Shown piece by piece: positions 9,171 through 18,984 of a DNA stretch of 64,000 bases. The stretch's first letter is position 1. Every line of letters begins with the position of its first letter. Source of the stretch: Brachycybe producta. Taxonomy: Eukaryota > Arthropoda > Diplopoda > Playtdesmida > Andrognathidae. The stretch is from contig JAUPFP010000001.1 of NCBI GenBank assembly GCA_036925085.1, forward strand, positions 18,723,342 to 18,787,341. The letters are read 5' to 3'. A program made the position numbers and the translations under genes. Below the pieces are notes generated by a model that searched no databases, was not told where the DNA came from, and saw nothing but the letters and a program-made list of their open reading frames with translations.

Positions 9171-12100
9171 GCTGTTTCATATGTGGGGATCCAGATAGCT
9201 CCATGGAGCATTTTCTCAATGCCCATGTTATTGGACCTATCGAAGAAAAATGTAATCTCTGCAATTCACAATTTAATACTAAAACGGAATGGTTGGTCCA
9301 TTTAAATAACACTCACGAAATATTTTTACCAGATTCTTTTATTGTACATAAAACGGGATTTGGGAGTGTATTAGTTACCTTAAAACACATGAATGGGAAT
9401 AATATTCAGGATCCAAGGGACTATTTTCAACACGTCTATAATGATGTTACGAATTTGTTAGAGGGATGGTCTAATAAAATGAGATTTAAATTTCAATTAT
9501 GTTTACGCATTCATTTTATGAAGCCAAAAATCATTTATGAAAACAATGAGTCAATAATGACTTACGAAACCAATGATTCTTATTTTTGTAGTAATATGAA
9601 ACTTATTATGCATCATTCAGAAATAAAACAGTACTTGCGAGAATGTGAAATGCAAATCTTAGGCGCAATAGAAGCTTTCATTAATAGAGGTTCGGGTTGG
9701 GTGATCGATTCCATCGAAGATGTAGAAATCAAAATTGGTAAATACAGACCGTATAAAGGGGGATGTTCGGGAAAACTTCCCGTTTCATTAAAAAATAAGA
9801 AATCTATGTTAAATATCACATCTAAAGATGCCAAATGTTTTATATGGTGTATATTGGCTCATTTACGTCCGGTCACGAGAGACAACCATTCAAATAGATT
9901 GAGCCACTATAAGAAATTAGAAGGTTCTCTGGATACATCCATGCTTGAATATCCTGTTGGTTTAAGCCAAATTTCAAAATTCGAAATTGCGAATAATCTC
10001 AAAATTAACGTTTTCGGTTACGATAAATTTGTGGTTCCTCTTCAGTTAAGCAATTCCAACTCAAATAGAGAAATAAATCTTCTTCTTCATGACAGGCACT
10101 ACTTTCTCATTCGAAATATTGCTCGATTAATGGGACGTGATGGTTTAAACAAAAAATTTTTTTGCTTACGATGCTGCCAAGGGTTTAAAGTCGAAAGCGC
10201 TTTAGAAAGGCATCGTCCCATGTGTGAAGAGCATAAAACGGCCAAAGTTCGGTTACCCAGCAAAGAGGATTGTGTTTTAAAGTTTAACGAGTTTCATAAA
10301 GCCTTGCGGTGCCCTTATGTAGCTTATTTTGATTTCAAAAGTCTCATCCAAAAAGTCAGTGGCCCAACTCAAAATCCGAGTACCTCCTATACCAAAACCA
10401 TCCAAAAACACGAAGCTTGCTCGTATTCTTACGTTATCGTTGATTATCACGGTAAGGTTGTAGCTCACGAATGTAAAAGGTCCCAAGATCCTGCGTATGA
10501 GCTTGTCATGACGTTAAGAGACAAAGCCAGTGAATTGCTGAAATCAGCCCCAATAGAGCCTATGATCATGTCGAACGAAGATGAGGAAAATTTCCAGAAA
10601 GCCACACACTGTTACGCTTGTCATACGGAGTTCAATGAGTTTATAACGGGCAAAGTAAGAGATCATGACCACCATCTTCCGGGAAACAATTACAGGGGTG
10701 CAGCGTGCTTCAGTTGTAATGCAACCTTGCGTGACCGCTCTTACTTGCCATGTTTTGCTCATTGTTTACGTTCGTACGATGAGCATTTTATCGTTAAAGC
10801 CCTATCTAGGATTAAAACGGAAAAGCCCATTAACATTATTCCATTAAATATTGAGCGCTATACGAGTTTCATCGTCGATGATCTCGTGTTTCTAGATAGT
10901 TTTCAATTCTTGTCCGCTCCACTCGCAACCCTCGCTCAAAATCTTTCTAAGGAGAAATTTAATTGCGTTTCATGGTTTTTCAAAGACCCTTCAAAAATTG
11001 ATCTCATGACGCAAAAAGGACATTTTCCTTATGAATACTTGGACAGTCACTCAAAATTTGACGCAGTAGGCATTCCGGATAAAGCTTGTTTCAACAATAC
11101 CCTGAATGAAGAAGTGATCTCTGATAAAGATTACGAGCACGTGAAAAAGGTATGGGAGACGTTCGGTTGTGAAACATTAGGCGATTATCACGATATTTAC
11201 TTAAGAAGCGATTGTCTCATTTTGGCGGATGTTTTCGAAAATTTCCGAACTATTTCTTTTAAAAGTTTTGGACTAGATCCCGTGCATTATTTCACTTTGC
11301 CCATGTATGCATGGTCCGCCGCTTTGAAATACACAGAAGTTGAGTTGGAATTACTTACGGATTATGATATGCACTTATTTATCGAAAAAGGTATTCGCGG
11401 AGGTGTTTCTGTTGCCAGCCACAGATACGCAAAAGCGAACAATCTCTATCTAAATGATTACGATCCATCTAAGCCTAAATCTTATTTAGCCTATTGGGAC
11501 TACAATTCCTTGTATGCTACGGCGATGTGCGAGCCCATGCCCATGAAAGATTTTTGTTGGTTAGATGAAAATGAGATCAAAACTTTTGACATCCATTCCA
11601 TAAATCCAGATGACAAAGAGGGATACATATTAGAAGTGGAACTCGATTATCCCCTTGATTTACATTTTGATCATAGTGACTACCCTCTTTGTCCAGAAAG
11701 GCTCGATATTCACCTCGATATGCTATCTCCTTATGCTAAAGACCTTCTAAAAAAAGTAAAAGGAAAAGAACCCAAAAACTACGAGACGAAAAAACTCGCA
11801 CCAAATCTTTATCATAAAAAACATTATGTGATTCATGTTGTGATCAAAATTCATCGTGTTCTTTCTTTTACCCAAGGTAAGTGGTTAAAGCCCTATATAG
11901 AATTTAACATTGCCATGCGTAAACTAGCAAAAGATGATTTCGAAAAACTTTTTCAAATTAATGAACAATGCCGTTTTCGGGAAAACGATGGAAAATCAAA
12001 GAAAAAAAATGAATGCCGAACTCGTTAATGAAAAAGAACGGTGTCTAAAATTACTCAGTCGCGCAAATTTAGACTCATTTCACATTATCGATAAGAATCT

Positions 12101-12728
12101 CACTGTTTTTAAAATGAAAAAATGGTCCATTTATTTTAACAAACCATTGTATACGGGTTTTACTGTGCTAGAAATAACGAAGTTGTTCATGTATGAATTT
12201 TATTATTATGTTCTGAAATCAAATTATCCCGGAAATAGATTGAAATTGTTGTATACCGATACGGATAGTTTCATTATGCATATTCAAACGAAAGATTTGT
12301 ACCATGACATGCAGCGTTACCAATACCATTTGGATACGAGTGACTATCCAAAAAGTCACTTTCTGCACTCTCTTAAAAACAAAAAAGTTATGGGAAAATT
12401 TAAAGATGAAATGAATGGTGAACCTATTTCGGAATTTGTGGCCCTAAAATCTAAAATGTATTCTATACTGTTAAATAGCCATAAGTATAAATGTAAAGCT
12501 AAAGGTATTAAGAAACAGATCGTTAAATCTCACTTCAATCATGATATGTACATTGAATCTTTGCATCAGTCTATTCCGAATAGGGTGATTCAACGGCAAA
12601 TCATGTCTAAAATGCATGATATTTACACTCTAGAAGTGAACAAAATCAGTCTTACCGCATTCGATGATAAACGTTATATTGAGAATGACGGAATTACTAC
12701 CCTCGCTTATGGCTATTTTTCAATTTAA
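9167..12728 (+). CDS. polB: protein-primed family B DNA polymerase, frameshifted
   Basis: About 1,190 residues in two frames. Two C2H2-like fingers open the protein (residues 3-50), and another Cys/His cluster follows near 335. Exonuclease motifs are YFDFK (Exo I, about 387), SYDEHF (Exo II) and YLRSDCLILAD (Exo III). An endonuclease VII/HNH-like zinc segment (CYAC, RDHDHH, RGAACFSCN) lies near 480-530. Polymerase motif A is DYNSLY (about 780), motif B is NNAVFGK and motif C is YTDTDS. The frame is lost between about 11945 and 11955, just before motif B, and resumes one base over in the frame 11934-12728. The Exo I glutamate (normally DFE) is lysine here. It would replicate the element using a terminal-protein primer. 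The ATG overlaps the preceding stop. Confidence 0.95.
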
Positions 12729-12776
12729 ACAAAATTTAGATAAAATCATTTGTTGTTCATTATAGAACCTACCATA

Positions 12777-13196
12777 ATGGTTAAGAGATTAAGCGATGCA
12801 TGTGTCATCCCGAAGAAAATGAATATGGGTGATGCCGGATATGATCTGTATTCTGCGGTGAACTGCACTATTAAACCTGGAGATAGCATGCTCTGTGCGA
12901 CAGACTTATCCATGGCTATACCGTATAATTCCTATGGAAGAATCGCCCCAAGATCGGGCCCCGCGCTTCATTTTGGAATCGATGTTTTGGCCGGTGTCAT
13001 TGATTCCAGCTACAGGGGAGCTATTAATGTTCTGTTAATAAATTTCGGAACCTATGATTTTTCCATTAAAAAAGGGGATAGAATTGCGCAAATCATTTTT
13101 GAAAAAATATACCCCGATGTAGAATTTGCAGAGTGCGATGTTGAACTCCCTCCAAGCGCCCGTGGTGAGCTTGGGTTCGGCTCTACGGGAAAATAA
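12777..13196 (+). CDS. dut: trimeric dUTPase
   Basis: 139 residues with all five conserved motifs in order: AGYDLYSA, APRSGPA, GVIDSSYRG, KKGDRIAQ and RGELGFGSTG. It hydrolyses dUTP to dUMP, limiting uracil in newly made viral DNA. The start is the ATG at 12777; the frame is open slightly upstream (12750) without another ATG. It lies 48 bp after the PolB stop and is intact. dUTPases are carried by several large DNA viruses and some retroviruses. Confidence 0.95.
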   Translation: MVKRLSDACVIPKKMNMGDAGYDLYSAVNCTIKPGDSMLCATDLSMAIPYNSYGRIAPRSGPALHFGIDVLAGVIDSSYRGAINVLLINFGTYDFSIKKGDRIAQIIFEKIYPDVEFAECDVELPPSARGELGFGSTGK

Positions 13197-13339
13197 GTAT
13201 TTACTCGATGTAGTCCTATAAATGTTTATTCACGATTGTATACATCCCATAATGTTACATATACCCATTTTAATATATTAACTTTATATAAATAATATAA
13301 TACATGTATTGAAAAGGTAAAGGGTAAATAAAAATTTAA
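13197..13339. terminator. overlapping convergent 3' ends
   Basis: A + strand AATAAA lies at 13327-13332 (for PolB/dUTPase) and a - strand AATAAA at 13225-13230 (for the late block). Each lies past the other's signal, so the two transcripts should overlap by about 100 nt at their 3' ends. Confidence 0.6.
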
Positions 13340-13806
13340 TTAAAAAGCATACAGTGGTAAATGTTTTTTTAGATTATAATTAATAAATGCGTGAACAATT
13401 TTATCATTTCGCAAATAATTGTGTCGATGAAACACAGAAACGATACTTTTCATAGATACATTAGAACATCTTAAAATAGAATAGAAAATACAATATTGGC
13501 CACATACGGCTGTTCTCGAATGTTGGAGTCTACGCGCATTGTAAGTCCAGGAGAGACTGTTTCTCGTAATGAACTGTTTTATCTCGTCCGTCATTGGCTT
13601 CATTCCGTAACTGTCAAAATATTCAGCCATTCCATTATTGAAATAGTGATCCAGTGAGATCCAGGCTCCGACCGCGCATCCAGATTAACGATATAAAGTT
13701 TACGATCCACTCTAAAAGGAAGTTGGTCCCGTGCGAACACACCGGCAAACACGAAATGCGTGGCTGGATGATGAAATAATAAATATTCCAGTTGACTAGA
13801 ATCCAT
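13340..13806 (-). CDS. adenain-type cysteine protease, frameshifted
   Basis: The N-terminal frame (13806 down to about 13650) holds PATHFVFAGVFARDQLP and the catalytic His in PGSHW. The C-terminal frame (about 13640-13340) holds the acidic residue in EYFDSYG and the Cys in VCGQYC. Together these form the His-Asp-Cys arrangement of adenovirus protease, split by one indel near 13640-13655. In adenoviruses the enzyme matures capsid precursors. The ATG lies one base after the major capsid stop. Length (about 150 residues) is slightly short for the family. Confidence 0.88.
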
Positions 13807-13807
13807 T

Positions 13808-15133
13808 TTAATAATCTATGATAACATTGCGATGATGATCCACTTCGATAATGGACTGGTAGATGGAATAAACGATGACATTCACCGTTGTGTTCAATGG
13901 ATTTTTAAATTTCATATTGAGACGTAAAGATCCGTTTTTACTCAAGTTGAAATGGGATCCTGATAGAGCACTTTGATCATTGGTGAGATCGAAGGCAAAA
14001 AGAGAATAGCCGTTTTTAAATTCCTCGAACGTCACATCTACACCGTCTGTGCCATAATACTTGCGGCATGCAGAAAATAGCTGCTGATAAAGATGACCAT
14101 ATTCTTTCGTACTGAAATTTGGACTGAACTGTATCCCCGGAAACTGGGTACCATCTACCTGTAGCTCGAGAAAACTAAGGTCCTTGTAATGAAAATGAAA
14201 AGGATTCTTTTTTAAATTTCCAGCACGTGCATCACTATCAACGAGTCCAATCATAACGAAACTCGGTAATATGCCATTACAAATGTTGATGTTAATATCG
14301 TGGCCGCCGCTAGGTTCACTGAAAGAAGTGCATTTGATTCGGTTGATGGGATAAATAAAATTAGACTTCAACGACTGCTCAATATGCGTTTTAACGATAG
14401 ATGGATTTGGTATCACTTTTCGTACATAGAGGGTAGCAGATCTAATATCCACTTTGTAATCATTCTTATCACTGTCTGGTTTCAGTAAACAAAAAGCATC
14501 TTTTTGACGAATTAATTTAATGGAGAGATCGAGCATATTAGGCAAGAGCCGCCCCTGATGAAAAATATCTCCATGAAGACGTCCGCACATATCCATAATA
14601 GCACTCGCTTTTGATCTTTCGAAGCGTTGCGCTAATCCATCTGCTGGATCGGCGGTGGATGGTTTACGATCTTTAAACGCAGCGACGGTGTCTTTGTAGA
14701 ACATCTCGAGAGATAAATAAGGTTTATTCCCGGTGTTTTCGCTGTATAGAAGGGTTGTTAAATAAGCTTTATATCCGTAATTGTGATCGGTGGAACTAAT
14801 AATCGTATGCCCGAGAGTAACCGTAATTTCACTAAAAAGTGAGTGAAAAAATCCATTTATAGGTGTGACTTCGCAAGTAGTGTCCAATGGTTTTCCGTCT
14901 GCTTTTAAAATTCTTGCCTTCACATTCAGGTAAATATCAGAAGGATCTATGTATTCATCGGCATTTCCCATGATATTGAACTCTATCGTATTTTGGTCTT
15001 CGATACTGTTCACGGGATGGTATTCCTTAATGCAGTCGTCCCGATTACTCGTTTGCGTCACGGGCACGGTAAAAATATCCAACTCACAACTGATCCCGGG
15101 CCCCGAGTCATGATGTACGAGAAAGCCACTCAT
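13808..15133 (-). CDS. major capsid protein (hexon-like, double jelly roll)
   Basis: 441 residues, intact. It belongs to the protein set often labelled F54H12.2-like in animal genomes, which is the Polinton/adintovirus major capsid protein. Visible family features are the N-terminal LDIFTVPVTQT, the block EFNIMGNADEYIDPSD, SEITVTLG, and a C-terminal strand-rich region ending in hydrophobic/basic residues. It should trimerise to form pseudo-hexameric capsomers. It starts two bases after the pX stop. The fold is assigned from family knowledge, not computed here. Confidence 0.9.
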   Translation of the reverse strand: MSGFLVHHDSGPGISCELDIFTVPVTQTSNRDDCIKEYHPVNSIEDQNTIEFNIMGNADEYIDPSDIYLNVKARILKADGKPLDTTCEVTPINGFFHSLFSEITVTLGHTIISSTDHNYGYKAYLTTLLYSENTGNKPYLSLEMFYKDTVAAFKDRKPSTADPADGLAQRFERSKASAIMDMCGRLHGDIFHQGRLLPNMLDLSIKLIRQKDAFCLLKPDSDKNDYKVDIRSATLYVRKVIPNPSIVKTHIEQSLKSNFIYPINRIKCTSFSEPSGGHDININICNGILPSFVMIGLVDSDARAGNLKKNPFHFHYKDLSFLELQVDGTQFPGIQFSPNFSTKEYGHLYQQLFSACRKYYGTDGVDVTFEEFKNGYSLFAFDLTNDQSALSGSHFNLSKNGSLRLNMKFKNPLNTTVNVIVYSIYQSIIEVDHHRNVIIDY

Positions 15134-15135
15134 GT

Positions 15136-15613
15136 TTATAGGAGATTCACGAAATTGCTAGTTTTTCTTTTTTTATCCAAAGCCTTCTTTGCTGCAGGTT
15201 TCCTTTTTTTAGCAACTTTCTTCTTCGACGCTTTCCTTTTCACTGTACGCTTCGTACTGGCCACGGTTCTTCTATTTCCAGATGTTTTAGTCGTTTTCCG
15301 GCGCTTAGCTCTCACCTGTCATTGTCTTCAAAAATTCATGCCCAGCTTCCGTTCCACGCCTTTTAAAGGCACTTTTGAAAGATTCACCCGCTTCGATATC
15401 GGATACAACGTTAGTTCCGGACTTTAACAACTGTTTACTCGCTGAGAGGGCTCTTTTTTTCAAAAAAGGGATCACGAAACGATATAACGAAGAAAAAAAT
15501 CCGTGTCCCCGCTGATATTGAGATCCCACGAAGACTGGCAAAGAGGATCCAATTTGTTTATGATAATTATAACACGGATCAGTCGCTGATCCGCAATAGT
15601 AAGGCACTCTCAT
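15136..15613 (-). CDS. pX-like basic virion core protein, frameshifted
   Basis: Starts at the ATG 15613, which overlaps the penton stop (ATGA). The first ~100 residues contain RGHGFFSSLYRFVIPFLKK and a helical GTNVVSDIEAGESFKSAFK segment, typical of adintovirus/Polinton pX-like proteins. The frame stops at 15305, but one base over a Lys/Arg/Ala/Thr-rich tail of about 55 codons continues to a TAA at 15136, just before the capsid ATG. It resembles a histone-H1 tail and looks like the true C-terminus, lost to one indel near 15310-15318. The basic tail fits DNA condensation inside the virion. Confidence 0.7.
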
Positions 15614-16968
15614 TTGTGAAAAATGGAACACGGACGAAAATGAACTGTGGCTATCACTACGTCTCCACTGATAAATAAAATTTTACGTCCAAAGACATCG
15701 CTTATACGCACTTCGATACTATGTATACTATCACGTGATACTCTTTTGTACTGTAGTTGATTGTAGATTTTGGTAACTCTCATTCCATCAGAATCCTGAA
15801 GATGAACGGGCCTCAATAAAGGTGAAAGTATATCCCCCACCGGCTGGTACTCGATGCAGTCGATATACACGAATAAGGAATGAATATCACGCTGAATATC
15901 CGAAAGAAAGTCGGCGACCCTAATAATGGGAAGTTCCGACGTATTGCTAAGATAGTCCCCTTGAAACCCGAGAATTCTTTGTATTTTTTCGGAGAATTGA
16001 ATGCTTGAATTGGGCTGAACGGTAACTTCTACACGTGACGTTGTATTCCGATATTTGAACCAAGGATTCTTTTCACTATTTAATCTCGGATTCGCAATAT
16101 TCTCCATTCGTGTTTTGCTTTCTAACAACTGTTGATGATAATCTTTCATATTTTGTAGATCTTGTTTTGACTTGGCTAAATTTTCTTTTTTTTCGTCATA
16201 CGAAGACTTTAAAATATTGTAATTAAATTCATTCGCTTCTTTTTCTGGATTGATGAGTTTATCTTTGGCATCTTTATCGTTGGTCTTCTTTTTTTGTTCG
16301 TCCTGTATTTTTTGTTGTAAGACATTAACGAGACGCTGAATGGCTTCGTCCCGTTTTGCATCGGGTCCGGGTATGATGCCTTTTTGATGTTGTAATTGAT
16401 TTTCGAGATCGTTTATTTTGTTTTGATATTCCATTTGACTGGTATTCTTATCCTTAACGAGATTCTGATAGTTGGTGCGTGATTCCTCGCACGTTTTGAA
16501 CATGACATTCACATTGTCCGCGGTTGTTTGCACCCTGGCTTCTTCTATTACCATATTTTCTTCCTCTTTGTCTATATTAGATGTAGATTTGTCTATTTTT
16601 TTAATCAATTCATTTTTGCTCGACTGAATCGAAGGATGCCTCAAATGAAGGGGCCCGAAATATTCATCGATATGAGAGTTGATGGCATTCACGAGAAATC
16701 CGGGAGAATGATACGCCCCACTAGGAACACTAATGTTGATGCTTAGACTCCGCTCTAGATCTCTGATAATAATTTCACCTTCCTTTTCATCCGCAATCTT
16801 TAACCAGGTACGCGAAAAATGAATCTCAGCCAAGGCAACTTCGTAATCTCCAGTAATTTCGATGGGTTTTGGGAGTTTCACGGTGTAATTCGTTAAAGTG
16901 TTGTCCGGATAATATTTCATACTGCTATTACTCGGTAGTGTCACGTAAAAGTCTTGAGACTCGGTCAT
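15610..16968 (-). CDS. penton (minor capsid) protein with coiled-coil insertion
   Basis: 452 residues, intact. N-terminus MTESQDFYVTLPSNSS and the block YTVKLPKPIEITGDYEVALAEI are typical of Polinton penton proteins. The C-terminal part (from about 300) has the second conserved half, including SLFVYIDCIEYQPVGD. Between about 113 and 300 lies a Lys/Glu/Gln-rich stretch with heptad-like spacing, a strong coiled-coil candidate. The ATG overlaps the integrase stop (ATGA), and the stop overlaps the pX ATG. Confidence 0.85.
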   Translation of the reverse strand: MTESQDFYVTLPSNSSMKYYPDNTLTNYTVKLPKPIEITGDYEVALAEIHFSRTWLKIADEKEGEIIIRDLERSLSINISVPSGAYHSPGFLVNAINSHIDEYFGPLHLRHPSIQSSKNELIKKIDKSTSNIDKEEENMVIEEARVQTTADNVNVMFKTCEESRTNYQNLVKDKNTSQMEYQNKINDLENQLQHQKGIIPGPDAKRDEAIQRLVNVLQQKIQDEQKKKTNDKDAKDKLINPEKEANEFNYNILKSSYDEKKENLAKSKQDLQNMKDYHQQLLESKTRMENIANPRLNSEKNPWFKYRNTTSRVEVTVQPNSSIQFSEKIQRILGFQGDYLSNTSELPIIRVADFLSDIQRDIHSLFVYIDCIEYQPVGDILSPLLRPVHLQDSDGMRVTKIYNQLQYKRVSRDSIHSIEVRISDVFGRKILFISGDVVIATVHFRPCSIFHK

Positions 16969-18041
16969 TTTTGTAGTTGTTTCAAATCTCCCGCTTTAAT
17001 CCAACTGTTGTGTTTATCGGCGTATCCTTTCCACTTCACCAAAAGTTGCCGGTGCCGTCTTTTTCCTTTTTCAGCTAAAACTTTTTCTATCCTCCAAAAA
17101 TCGCTGTCTTTCTTGTCAATTTTTTGAAGTTCTTCCTCGTAAAACGTACCTTCTAATAGTTCTCCATCAATATCCACGAGATGGTATACCGAAGGTATTC
17201 GGTCGATACGTGCAGAGATGGTGAAAACTTCGTCCGACCAATTGGGTAAGTAACCTTTTTCGAAAGTTAGCTTCGTCTTGGAAATGCGAACACGGTCACC
17301 TACTTTGAACTTGGGCAATCTACTATTGGCGGATGGAAACAATCGTTTAAATACATTTTTTTCATTGGTAGATGAGACTTTCTCCGGGGCCACGCCAATG
17401 CTTCTATGATACGATGCATTGTATCCTTTCACCAGCTGACTCAACTTATCGATGTACCGATAATTCCCTTTCGCTGTAAAATACCTCCACATACGTGATT
17501 TCAAAGTTCTATTAAAACGCTCGACAACGGCGGCTTTGACTTCGTTAAAAGTGGTATAAAATCCAATACCATTTTCTTTGAGGAAGGTCTGAAAGTTCTT
17601 ATTCAGGAATTCTTTTCCCCTATCCGATTGAATTTTTCTCGGCTTCCTTCCATCTCGCAGAATAATTTTCGAAGCAGCGATCATTTCCTTTCCAATTTTT
17701 TGTTTTAATGGTTGAACCCAAGCATATTTTGAAAAAACATCGATACAAGTTAAAAGATAGTTGTAACCCTTATTCTCTTTTTTGTAAGACTGCATATCCA
17801 CGAGATCCATCTGCCATACATCGTCTATTTTACTGACCAATGTTCTATTTCTCGTAAATGTTCTTCTCACTGGTTTATGTAAAGTGTAGACATCTTGTGT
17901 TCGTAACCAGGCTTCAATTTCACCCCGAGTAAATTTCTTTTCAGTTGCCGCATGAAGGCGGTCCACACCCCCGAAAGACCCACTAGAGGATGGATCGTAA
18001 TAAATTTTTTTGAGTTCTTTGTTTTTCATGATTCTTCCCAT
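16965..18041 (-). CDS. retroviral-type integrase with chromodomain
   Basis: 358 residues, intact. DDE catalytic core: D79 in WQMDLVDM, D140 in IQSDRGKEF and E174 in VVERFNRTL. After the core there is an SH3-like segment (KFKVGDRVRISK) and a C-terminal chromodomain (about 310-355) with LLVKWKGY and NSWI. Polinton integrases produce the 6-bp duplication seen here. The chromodomain may steer insertion to particular chromatin. The start at 18041 overlaps the upstream gene by 16 bp. Confidence 0.95.
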   Translation of the reverse strand: MGRIMKNKELKKIYYDPSSSGSFGGVDRLHAATEKKFTRGEIEAWLRTQDVYTLHKPVRRTFTRNRTLVSKIDDVWQMDLVDMQSYKKENKGYNYLLTCIDVFSKYAWVQPLKQKIGKEMIAASKIILRDGRKPRKIQSDRGKEFLNKNFQTFLKENGIGFYTTFNEVKAAVVERFNRTLKSRMWRYFTAKGNYRYIDKLSQLVKGYNASYHRSIGVAPEKVSSTNEKNVFKRLFPSANSRLPKFKVGDRVRISKTKLTFEKGYLPNWSDEVFTISARIDRIPSVYHLVDIDGELLEGTFYEEELQKIDKKDSDFWRIEKVLAEKGKRRHRQLLVKWKGYADKHNSWIKAGDLKQLQK

Positions 18042-18640
18042 ACGGGACGGCTAGATTCTTTGGTTTCTGGATGATAATCCCATCGCTTGTCGTTAGCTAT
18101 GAGAGATCGAGGTACGTTCATTTTTTTCAGCTCGGCGATAAATGGCTCCCATCCTGGGGGGTCGTATCTAGTTTTACTGATAACGAGATCTCTAGTAAGG
18201 TCCATAATATTGGTATTCGGCACGACTTGTCCATCTATCAGAAGCTGATGCGATGAATTCCAACTTAATGGGCCTCTACCATCTTTTATCAAATTAAGAA
18301 GACGACCGGCCTTCTTCTGTTGTGTCTTCGGCAGTTGGTTGACTATATCGGTGATACCCGATGAATGTTTTTCTTCTACGGGGGCCAAAAAACCAGGGTC
18401 CTCTAACGTCACTTTCGTTACCTCTTTGGGTCTGTTTTCATAAATGGATTTATACCGGTGTTGTAATTGTCCTAGAAGTAAAACCTTATTGTAGTTATCC
18501 AAGTTTTCTTCTTCCAAAATACGTTGAATGGCCTTTTCAATGTCTCTTAAAGTACGTTGAACGGGCGTTTTATTTTCTTGTCTTTCTCGATATTGAGTTT
18601 CCCAAGATTCAGCGGGGATGAGGATCATTTTCTCGGCCAT
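18026..18640 (-). CDS. Polinton-associated protein of unknown function
   Basis: 204 residues from the ATG at 18640; the frame is open further upstream without an ATG. A helical N-terminal half (RTLRDIEKAIQRILEEEN) leads to a conserved-looking C-terminal half: LNLIKDGRGPLSWN, DGQVVPNTNIMDL, then YDPPGWEPFIAELKKMNVP. Proteins of this type sit next to integrase in many Polintons, but I know no assigned function. Overlaps the gene on each side by 16 bp. No membrane segment. Confidence 0.7.
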   Translation of the reverse strand: MAEKMILIPAESWETQYRERQENKTPVQRTLRDIEKAIQRILEEENLDNYNKVLLLGQLQHRYKSIYENRPKEVTKVTLEDPGFLAPVEEKHSSGITDIVNQLPKTQQKKAGRLLNLIKDGRGPLSWNSSHQLLIDGQVVPNTNIMDLTRDLVISKTRYDPPGWEPFIAELKKMNVPRSLIANDKRWDYHPETKESSRPVWEES

Positions 18641-18984
18641 GATGTTATTAAACCCGTTAACATCGACAATACGGGAGAAATTAACAGCGGAAGCCAACCC
18701 CCTTTTTGTTTGACGAGAAAGTTTTTCTTCAACTTTGGAGATGCTTTCGTATTCACTAATTTATTCAGTATATGCCTATAGGGTCGTAACTTTCTTTTTT
18801 CACGTTCAGTCAGTACAATGTTAGAGTTCCCAATATTATGCGCACAATCACACAAACACTGAATAAAATCCAAGTTGGAGTTCTTTAGAAGTTCTTTTTG
18901 AAGTCGTGAATTACTTTCCACAGCTACGTGTAATCTGTGAATGTTACGATCGAGACGTGAAGGAATTTTTTGACTTACTTTCAT
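18625..18984 (-). CDS. small basic virion-type protein with hydrophobic C-terminus (pVI-like candidate)
   Basis: 119 residues. The core FIQCLCDCAHNIGNSN, then EREKRKLRPYRHILNKL and a KQKGGWLPLLISPVLSMLTG tail, is a pattern seen repeatedly in Polinton-like and adintovirus genomes. The C-terminal hydrophobic segment after KQKGG could form an amphipathic or membrane-active helix, as proposed for adenovirus pVI analogues. That role is inference. Its ATG overlaps the ATPase stop (ATGA). Confidence 0.7.
   Translation of the reverse strand: MKVSQKIPSRLDRNIHRLHVAVESNSRLQKELLKNSNLDFIQCLCDCAHNIGNSNIVLTEREKRKLRPYRHILNKLVNTKASPKLKKNFLVKQKGGWLPLLISPVLSMLTGLITSWPRK

Noticed and set aside
15305-15325. CAG|GTGAG splice-donor match inside pX
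   Set aside because: The basic tail follows at once in the next frame, leaving no room for an intron; an indel explains it better.
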